Of a DNA stretch of 7,155 nucleotides, positions 1 to 5,276 are shown in pieces; positions within the stretch are counted from its first letter, which is position 1, and each line of letters begins with the position of its first letter. This DNA is from Chloroflexota bacterium. GTDB taxonomy: Bacteria > Chloroflexota > UBA6077 > CF-72. The DNA lies in assembly GCA_019247135.1 (NCBI GenBank), contig JAFAPL010000737.1, positions 1-7,155 on the forward strand, written 5' to 3'. Below the pieces are notes generated by a model that saw only the letters and a list, made by a program, of their open reading frames with translations, was not told where the DNA came from and did no database searches. Made by a program: the position numbers and the translations under genes.

Positions 1-1
1 G

Positions 2-1222
2 ACGCTCGTGCAGGACAACGCCGCGGGCGCGCGTGTGGTGAAGGCCTTCGGGCAGGAGCAACGCGAGATCGAGCGCTTCGACGAGGAGAACGAGGTGCTG
101 TACGAGCGCTATTTCGACTCGACGCGGCTCCAATCGTTCAACACGCCGCTGCTGAACTTCATGGCCAACGGCAGCACGATCGTGATGTTGTGGGTGGGCG
201 GCTTGCTGGTCGTCTGGGGGCAGTTGACCCTGGGTGAGCTGGTGGCGTTCTACGCCTATTTGCTGCAGATCGTTGGGCCGGTTCGGCAGGGCGGTTTCCT
301 GATGTCGATGGCGTCGCGCGCGGCTGCCTCTGCCGAGCGCATCATGGAGGTCCTGGACACGCCCATCGCGGTGTCGAGCCCGCCTGACGCGATCGAATTG
401 CCCGAACTGCGCGGCGAAGTGGAGTTCGAGGATGTGACGTGTGCGTACCACCCCGGCAGGGCCGTGCTCCAGCACGTCAGTTTCACGGCTCACCCGGGCA
501 CGACCGTGGCCCTGGTCGGCGCCACCGGCTCCGGCAAAACCACCGTCGCCAACCTGGTTCCCCGCTTCTACGACGTCACCAGCGGTCGCGTCTTGATCGA
601 CGGCTACGACGTGCGCGACGTCGACCTTGGATCCTTGCGCCGCCAGGTCGGCATCGTCATGCAAGAGACCACCCTGTTCTCGGGCACCATCCGCGAGAAC
701 ATCGCCTTCGGACGCGCCGGCGCCACCGACGAAGAGATCGACTGGGCCGCCAATGCCGCTCGCGCCGCGGAATTCATCTCGCGTTTGCCCGACGGCTACG
801 ACACCGTCGTCGGCGAGCGCGGGGTCAGCCTCTCGGGCGGTCAGAAACAACGTGTTGCGATTGCGCGCGCGCTGTTGATGGATCCGCGAATTCTGATCCT
901 GGACGAGTTCACGTCCGCCGTCGACGCGGCGACCGAACGACTCATCCGCGCCGCCCTCAACGAGCTCATGCGCGATCGGACGACGTTCGTCATCGCGCAC
1001 CGTCTCTCGACCGTCCGTGCGGCCGACCAGATTCTGGTGCTGCAACGCGGTCGGCTGGTGGACGTCGGCACGCATGCCGAGCTGCTGGAGCGCAGCAGCA
1101 TCTATCGAGAGATCCACGCGAGCCAACTGGCAGAGTCCGACGATGTCGCCATTGCTAAAAACGGGCACGCGAGGCCGTCCCTCGCGCCGCTCGCGACCAC
1201 GGAAGTCGAGGTGGTCCGATGA
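2..1222 (+). CDS. ABC exporter half-transporter, subunit A (membrane domain + ATPase), 5'-truncated
   Basis: The ATP-binding/permease half of a type I (ABCB/MsbA-like) exporter, acting in the cytoplasmic membrane. The window opens inside the gene: the frame is open from base 2, and the GTG at 8 is an internal valine, not the start. The family is usually about 580-620 residues, so about 200 N-terminal residues with the first membrane helices are missing. Residues below count from the GTG at 8. The end of the membrane domain (1-118) includes the typical RVVKAFGQE coupling-helix region and hydrophobic stretches near 55-70 and 77-92. The ATPase domain has A-loop Tyr147, Walker A GATGSGKT (171-178), Q-loop Gln219, X-loop VGERG (268-272), signature LSGGQ (275-279), Walker B ILILDE with catalytic Glu300, and H-loop His331. 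All key residues are intact. A polar tail (about 375-404) follows. It overlaps the next exporter gene by 4 bases, which implies a heterodimer. Cargo is unknown; drug or lipid export is only a family-level guess. Confidence 0.95.
   Translation, partial: TLVQDNAAGARVVKAFGQEQREIERFDEENEVLYERYFDSTRLQSFNTPLLNFMANGSTIVMLWVGGLLVVWGQLTLGELVAFYAYLLQIVGPVRQGGFLMSMASRAAASAERIMEVLDTPIAVSSPPDAIELPELRGEVEFEDVTCAYHPGRAVLQHVSFTAHPGTTVALVGATGSGKTTVANLVPRFYDVTSGRVLIDGYDVRDVDLGSLRRQVGIVMQETTLFSGTIRENIAFGRAGATDEEIDWAANAARAAEFISRLPDGYDTVVGERGVSLSGGQKQRVAIARALLMDPRILILDEFTSAVDAATERLIRAALNELMRDRTTFVIAHRLSTVRAADQILVLQRGRLVDVGTHAELLERSSIYREIHASQLAESDDVAIAKNGHARPSLAPLATTEVEVVR
1208..1213 (+). promoter_or_regulatory. 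Ribosome binding site for exporter subunit B
   Basis: GAGGTG lies inside the last codons of subunit A, 5 bases before the ATG at 1219 and 8 before the ATG at 1222. It matches the Shine-Dalgarno consensus well. Together with the ATGA stop/start overlap (1219-1222), it supports coupled translation of the two subunits. Either of the two adjacent ATG codons could serve as the start. Confidence 0.6.
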
Positions 1223-1269
1223 TGGGCGGCGGCTTCGGCGGCGGTGGCGGCATGATGGGCGGCGGCCTC
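1219..1269 (+). repeat. Direct repeat encoding Gly/Met-rich N-terminus of exporter subunit B
   Basis: ATGATGGGCGGCGGC occurs at 1219-1233 and again at 1252-1266. With the next three bases included, the match is 18 bases with one mismatch. The copies are 33 bases apart (11 codons), so the reading frame is kept and both encode MMGGG. A GGC-rich stretch lies between them. The second copy offers alternative in-frame ATG starts at 1252 and 1255. These would drop 11 or 12 residues but lack the good ribosome site found before 1219. Confidence 0.7.
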
Positions 1270-3114
1270 AACCGTGGCGCCGGCCCAGGTGCGCTCTCAA
1301 ACGTGGCCGATGTCGACGGCGCTGTCTACGACCCGCGCATCGCCAGGCGTGCACTCGCATACCTGCAACCGCACAGAGGCGGCGTCGCCATCGCCCTGTT
1401 GATGACGGTCGCGCAGGCCGCGCTGACCACGCTCGGCCCCTACCTGACGAAGATCGCGATCGACAACCACGTGGCGGTCGGCGATATCGCGGGCATGACG
1501 GTCTTTCTCGGGCTGACGTTGCTGGCGTACTTCGGCGCGTTTCTGACCAACTGGGTCCAGATGCAGGTCATGACCCGCGTAGGGCAGCAGTTGTTGGAGA
1601 AGATGCGCGGCGACATGTTCCGCCACCTGCAGAAGTTGCCGCTGACCTACTTCGACGGGATTCCGAGCGGCGTGGTCGTATCGCGGGTGATCAACGACGT
1701 CCAGACGGTCAACGACCTGCTGGCCAACGGCATCATCCAGGCGCTCAGCGACATGCTGATCCTGGCCTTCACCGTCGTGATCATGGTCGCCCTGGCTCCC
1801 AAGCTGGCCCTTGTCACGTTTGCGGTCATGCCCCTGATGGTCATCGCGGTCTGGATCTTCACCGAGAAAGCCAAAGTCGCCTATCGGCGCACCCGCGTCA
1901 CGGTGGCGACTCTGACCGGCGAGTTTGCCGAATCTTTCGCCGGCGTCCGCGTGGTGCAGGCGTTCGCCCGCGAAGCCTCCAGCCAGGAGCACTTCGACGA
2001 GCTCAACAACGAGAACCGTGTCGCCAATATCAGGGCGAACACGCTGTCGTCGATGCTGCTGCCGGTGGTCGAGCTGTGCAACGCCGGTGCGACCGTCGCC
2101 GTGATTGCGTACGGTGGCTGGCTGATGGTGACCGGCGAGTCGACGCTGGGCGTGCTCGTGGCTTTTCTGGCGTACATCACTCGGTTTTTCCAGCCGATCC
2201 GAACGCTCACGCAGTTCTACAACCAGCTTCAGGCGGCGACCGCCGCGGCGGAAAAGGTCTTCGAGCTGCTGGATGAGCCGGTCACCGTCAAGGAGCAACC
2301 GCACCCGCTCACGCTGAGCCATGTTCGCGGCGAGGTCGAATTCCGCGACGTTTCTTTCTCGTATGGCCGCGAGCCAGTGCTGGACGGCGTGAGTTTCCGT
2401 GCCGATCCTGGCCAGATGATCGCCATGGTCGGGCACACCGGCGCAGGCAAGACGACCGTCGCCAGCCTGCTTGCCCGCTTCTACGATCCCGTCAAAGGGT
2501 CCGTACGGCTGGACGGTCACGATTTGCGCGAGCTCTCGTTCGAGACCTTGCGGAGCTCAATCGGCCTCGTGCTCCAGGACAACTTCCTGTTCTCGGGCAC
2601 GATCGCCGACAACATCCGCTACGCCAGGCCGGAAGCATCGGACCAGGAGGTGCTCGAGGCGGCCAGGATCGCGAACGCGCACGAGTTCATCAGCATAATG
2701 CCGCGCGGCTATGAGACTCAGGTGATGGAGCGTGCCGCGAACCTCTCGCTTGGACAACGGCAACTGATCGCCATCGCGCGAACGGTCCTGGCGGACCCGC
2801 AGGTGCTGATCCTGGATGAGGCCACCTCGAACGTCGACTCACAAACCGAGCTGCTCGTCCAGCAGGCCCTGCAGAAGCTCCTGGCCGGACGGACCTCGCT
2901 GGTGATTGCGCACCGGCTGTCGACGATTCGCCGGGCGGACGAGGTGCTCGTGCTCGACGCGGGTCGGATCATCGAACGCGGCAGGCACGCCGACCTGCTG
3001 CGGCGGCGCGGGCCCTACTTCATTCTGTACCAGCAGCAGTTCGCCGAACTGGCCTCGCTGGACGGCGAGGTCGACGGCCACGTCGACCGGGAGCCCATGC
3101 GCACGGCGTCTTGA
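1219..3114 (+). CDS. ABC exporter half-transporter, subunit B (membrane domain + ATPase)
   Basis: A complete 631-residue type I ABC exporter half-transporter, of normal length for the family. Residues 1-24 are Gly/Met-rich and probably disordered. The membrane domain (about 45-335) has hydrophobic helices near 54-76, 92-112, 174-194, 196-215, 285-305 and 309-325. The ATPase domain (about 370-605) has A-loop Tyr382, Walker A GHTGAGKT (405-412), Q-loop Gln453, signature LSLGQ (509-513), Walker B VLILDE with Glu534, D-loop SNVD (537-540) and H-loop His565. The signature departs from LSGGQ at its third position, and the X-loop reads VMERA where subunit A has VGERG. Known heterodimeric exporters (BmrC/BmrD, TM287/288) carry one consensus and one degenerate ATP site. 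By analogy, the site formed by this signature and subunit A's Walker A is probably the weaker one, although both Walker B glutamates are kept here. The start follows a good ribosome site and overlaps the previous stop. Confidence 0.95.
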   Translation: MMGGGFGGGGGMMGGGLNRGAGPGALSNVADVDGAVYDPRIARRALAYLQPHRGGVAIALLMTVAQAALTTLGPYLTKIAIDNHVAVGDIAGMTVFLGLTLLAYFGAFLTNWVQMQVMTRVGQQLLEKMRGDMFRHLQKLPLTYFDGIPSGVVVSRVINDVQTVNDLLANGIIQALSDMLILAFTVVIMVALAPKLALVTFAVMPLMVIAVWIFTEKAKVAYRRTRVTVATLTGEFAESFAGVRVVQAFAREASSQEHFDELNNENRVANIRANTLSSMLLPVVELCNAGATVAVIAYGGWLMVTGESTLGVLVAFLAYITRFFQPIRTLTQFYNQLQAATAAAEKVFELLDEPVTVKEQPHPLTLSHVRGEVEFRDVSFSYGREPVLDGVSFRADPGQMIAMVGHTGAGKTTVASLLARFYDPVKGSVRLDGHDLRELSFETLRSSIGLVLQDNFLFSGTIADNIRYARPEASDQEVLEAARIANAHEFISIMPRGYETQVMERAANLSLGQRQLIAIARTVLADPQVLILDEATSNVDSQTELLVQQALQKLLAGRTSLVIAHRLSTIRRADEVLVLDAGRIIERGRHADLLRRRGPYFILYQQQFAELASLDGEVDGHVDREPMRTAS

Positions 3115-3117
3115 TGC

Positions 3118-3822
3118 ATGCGCTTCAGCGTCGGTGACCTCCGCTTCAACGCGACCGTCACCGACTCGGCAACTATCACGTCGGAGCGCACCAGCGCTGC
3201 TCTGCGCAGGCTAACCATCCAGTTCCGCGCTCAGAAGACCGAGATGCACGCGCAGGCGCTCGAAGCCGCGCTGCTGCGCAGGACCGGCGGCGTGTTCTCG
3301 CTCACCGACCAGGGCGACCCGGAAGCGGAGTGGCGCATTGTCGATAGCGGCTGCACGTACATCGGCGCCGAGCCGTGGGGCATCAACCACCACACGTGGA
3401 GCCTGGAGCAGGTCGAGCGGATTCACTGCACCCTGCTGCGTATCGGATCGCTGGAGCTCACGCCCTACGACTACGCAGAGCAGTCGTCTGATGACGGCAG
3501 CCTGGTGCTCGTCGCGCGCTGCATCCTCTCGACCGAAGCATTGGAGGCTGTCCGCGGCCTGGACGGCGCGTTCGACGTGGTTCGCGTGGGCGTGAGTGAT
3601 GCGCCGCGGCGCATGCTGCTCGACGACTACGTCTGGGGCCCGGCGTCGTCCCAGAACCGGTCGATCGGCGTGGTCGTGCGCTGCGAAGACTTCCGCCAGC
3701 CGAGGGTGACACTCACCGCAAGCGACGTGCCTGTCGAGCGCGTCATGCTCCGCCGGCTTCTGGATCCGGAACAGCGCCACGCCGCGCGCCAAGTCGACGA
3801 CATCGACGCCTGGCCACTCTAA
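3118..3822 (+). CDS. Hypothetical protein, unrecognised family, soluble
   Basis: A 234-residue protein that I do not recognise. It has no signal peptide and no membrane segment, so it is probably cytoplasmic. It is mixed alpha/beta in character, with a charged N-terminal part (about 20-55). The central segment is rich in aromatics and histidine (WRIVDSG near 72-78, PWGINHHTW at 86-94), and Val-rich strands lie near 127-136 and 152-159. Four cysteines (79, 104, 135, 189) are scattered with no metal-site spacing. The strong preference for G or C at third codon positions matches the neighbouring genes and supports this strand over the long antisense frame. It begins 3 bases after the exporter stop, in the same frame, with no clear ribosome site, so it may depend on translation arriving from upstream. 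A start at the ATG at 3244 (residue 43) is possible. Its position suggests cotranscription with the exporter, but no function can be assigned. Confidence 0.7.
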   Translation: MRFSVGDLRFNATVTDSATITSERTSAALRRLTIQFRAQKTEMHAQALEAALLRRTGGVFSLTDQGDPEAEWRIVDSGCTYIGAEPWGINHHTWSLEQVERIHCTLLRIGSLELTPYDYAEQSSDDGSLVLVARCILSTEALEAVRGLDGAFDVVRVGVSDAPRRMLLDDYVWGPASSQNRSIGVVVRCEDFRQPRVTLTASDVPVERVMLRRLLDPEQRHAARQVDDIDAWPL

Positions 3823-3831
3823 CGGGTGTAG

Positions 3832-3870
3832 GATGCCCCGGTCGAAAGGGGGGTGCATCAACCGATGCGC
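3832..3870 (+). promoter_or_regulatory. Alternative hairpins over the start of the binding-protein gene
   Basis: GATGC at 3832-3836, GCATC at 3855-3859 and GATGC at 3864-3868 allow two mutually exclusive stems in the transcript. Stem A pairs 3832-3839 with 3851-3859 (8 base pairs, U3854 bulged, 11-base loop). It hides the end of the G-rich ribosome site. Stem B pairs 3853-3859 with 3864-3870 (7 base pairs including one G-U, loop AACC). It hides the ATG at 3865. The pairing is read directly from the sequence; any regulatory role is inference. There is no U-run afterwards, so stem A does not look like an intrinsic terminator. Confidence 0.35.
3847..3852 (+). promoter_or_regulatory. Ribosome binding site that decides the start of the binding-protein gene
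   Basis: AGGGGG within the longer run AAAGGGGGG (3845-3853) pairs with the 16S tail if one G-U pair is allowed. It lies 12 bases before the ATG at 3865, which is slightly long but workable. The upstream in-frame GTG at 3853 directly abuts this run, leaving no spacing, so ATG 3865 is the better start. Confidence 0.5.
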
Positions 3871-5229
3871 GGATGGATCGGTCGATACGTATCTTTTGGA
3901 TGGAGTCTCGCGCTGAGCCTCGCGTTCGTCGCCTGCTCGTCTGCCCCGCAGGCCGCGCCGACCAGCGCGCCAGCCGCGCCCGCGCCGACCAGCGCGCCGG
4001 CGGCGCCGGCGCCAGCCACGAGCGCACCTGCCGCCGCAGCCGGCGGGGGTCAAGCAACCGGTACGCCGATCAAGATCGGCTACCTGGCGGACTCCAACGG
4101 GACGAGCGCACCGATCGCCGCTGGCATGCACCTCGGCACCGACCTCGCCGTGAACCAGATCAACGCCAATGGCGGAGTGAACGGGCAACCCATCCAGGTG
4201 CAGTACGTGGACCCGCAAAGCGATCCAACGCAAGCGGTCCAGATGGCCACCCAGCTCATTCAGACGGACAAGGTTGACGTACTCATGGGCGCCGTCCTGA
4301 GCTCGGAGTGCCTCGTGGTCCAGCAGCTCGTGGCGAAGCTGCAGGTGGTGTATTTGCCGACATTCGGCTGCGCGGCCGAAGAGTTTTCGTCGCAGTCATG
4401 CAATCGATACGCCTTCCGCTTCGAACCAGTCGGGCGTCAGGAGCTCGGCCCGCTGGTCGACTTCATCACGAAGAACTACGGCAAGAACTTCGCCATGATG
4501 TACTCGGACTACGCGTACGGTCAGTCGCAGCTGAAGGCCTATACAGATCTGCTCGCTCAACAAGGCGCGAGCATCACGCTGCCGATTCCTGTTCCACAGA
4601 ACGAGCCCAACCTCGCGCCCTACGTCACCAAGATTCCGACCGATGGCTCGATCAGCGGCGTCATCATCAATGGCCTGGGCGCTGGCGACTTGACGCGAGT
4701 GTCACTTGCCCTGGGACAGTACGGCATCGCCCCGAAAGTACAGGTGATCGGCAATTCCGGACGTGACGTCTACGGTGGCACCTACCCGGATTTCCTCAAG
4801 GGCTCGGTGAACGTGCAGACCTACATCACGGGCCAGCCGCCGAACAATCCATCCGGCGACGCGTACGAGAAGGGCTGGCGCGACATCACGGCCAAAGAGC
4901 CCGACTGGGCGAACATCTTTGGCGGCGCGGACAAGGCGCTCGGGTTCGAGGGTTACCTCCAGTATACCGCGATGACCGCCCTGAAAACAGCCATGACCGC
5001 GTCGGGCTTCACGGGTCGGGCGGACACAGAGAAACTGATTTCGGCGCTCGAGAAGGTGAACATGCCAATGGGACCCGACGCGCCCGGCGGCGGGATCATC
5101 ATGGATCCGGCGGACCACCAGGGCGCGCAGACCGTGTACGTCTATCGTGTGAGCGGCCCTCAGCAGGAGGAGCTGCTGGCGACCACGCCGGCGGAGCAGG
5201 TCCCGCAGTTCACCTCCTGCCACGTGTAG
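3865..5229 (+). CDS. Branched-chain amino acid-type ABC transporter substrate-binding lipoprotein
   Basis: A periplasmic-binding-protein type I (Peripla_BP_6, LivJ/LivK-like) solute receptor of 454 residues, expected to be anchored on the outer face of the membrane. Residues 1-23 form a lipoprotein signal (basic start, then a hydrophobic run near 11-22) ending in FVAC with Cys24 as the lipidated residue; Phe at -3 is less usual than Leu. An Ala/Pro/Ser/Thr linker (25-66) follows, then the binding domain from IKIGYLAD (69-76). Typical family features are NQINANGGVNGQPI (97-110), which matches the family's ...I.AAGGV.G motif, and YVDPQSDPTQAV (114-125). A DKVDVLMGAV segment (135-144) follows. 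Cys149, Cys169 and Cys179 lie in the first lobe and Cys452 near the end, so disulphides are possible. A permease gene of the matching class follows 47 bases later, confirming an importer. The substrate is not readable: amino acids, urea, amides and aromatic acids are all known for the family. The in-frame GTG at 3853 would add four residues but abuts the ribosome site. Confidence 0.92.
   Translation: MRGWIGRYVSFGWSLALSLAFVACSSAPQAAPTSAPAAPAPTSAPAAPAPATSAPAAAAGGGQATGTPIKIGYLADSNGTSAPIAAGMHLGTDLAVNQINANGGVNGQPIQVQYVDPQSDPTQAVQMATQLIQTDKVDVLMGAVLSSECLVVQQLVAKLQVVYLPTFGCAAEEFSSQSCNRYAFRFEPVGRQELGPLVDFITKNYGKNFAMMYSDYAYGQSQLKAYTDLLAQQGASITLPIPVPQNEPNLAPYVTKIPTDGSISGVIINGLGAGDLTRVSLALGQYGIAPKVQVIGNSGRDVYGGTYPDFLKGSVNVQTYITGQPPNNPSGDAYEKGWRDITAKEPDWANIFGGADKALGFEGYLQYTAMTALKTAMTASGFTGRADTEKLISALEKVNMPMGPDAPGGGIIMDPADHQGAQTVYVYRVSGPQQEELLATTPAEQVPQFTSCHV
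3955..4035 (+). repeat. 27-bp tandem repeat encoding the Ala/Pro-rich lipoprotein linker
   Basis: Two close 27-base copies (3955-3981 and 3982-4008) both encode APTSAPAAP and differ only at third codon positions. A third, degraded 27-base unit (4009-4035) encodes APATSAPAA. The period is a whole number of codons, so gain or loss of a unit changes linker length without shifting the frame. The linker should hold the binding domain away from the membrane anchor. Confidence 0.8.
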
Positions 5230-5262
5230 TGGCATCAGGCTAGGCGCGCGGGCAGCGCAACC

Positions 5263-5266
5263 AGGA
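5263..5266 (+). promoter_or_regulatory. Ribosome binding site for the fused permease gene
   Basis: AGGA lies 10 bases before the GTG at 5277. An in-frame TAG at 5241-5243 and the absence of any ATG, GTG or TTG codon in this frame between it and 5277 make this GTG the first possible start. The rest of the 47-base gap (5230-5276) shows no U-run terminator and no clear promoter, so the permease gene is probably cotranscribed with the binding-protein gene. Confidence 0.45.
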
Positions 5267-5276
5267 CTCCGCGCCA

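Noticed and set aside
1297..2520. A 407-codon open frame on the minus strand opposite exporter subunit B
   Set aside because: It lies wholly opposite a complete ABC exporter gene with intact motifs, and its product is His/Arg/Asp/Gln-rich low-complexity text typical of GC-rich shadow frames.
3829..3834. TAGGAT as a possible -10 promoter element before the binding-protein gene
   Set aside because: No recognisable -35 element lies 16-18 bases upstream, and a 6-base match alone is too weak to call a promoter.
3853..3855. GTG as an upstream start for the binding-protein gene
   Set aside because: It directly abuts the G-rich ribosome site with no spacing; the in-frame ATG 12 bases downstream has usable spacing and still includes the whole lipoprotein signal.
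3832..3859. Hairpin as an intrinsic terminator for the upstream exporter operon
   Set aside because: No T-run follows the stem; the next bases are AACCGATG and lead straight into the coding sequence.
3884..3893. Perfect 10-bp palindrome GATACGTATC near the start of the binding-protein gene
   Set aside because: It lies within signal-peptide codons, occurs once, and has no second copy in the leader to suggest an operator, so chance is a sufficient explanation.
3211..4233. A 340-codon minus-strand frame opposite the unknown gene and the start of the binding protein
   Set aside because: It would cross the binding-protein leader, signal peptide and linker in antisense. Its Arg/Ala-rich product has no recognisable domain, and third-position composition favours the plus-strand gene at 3118-3822.
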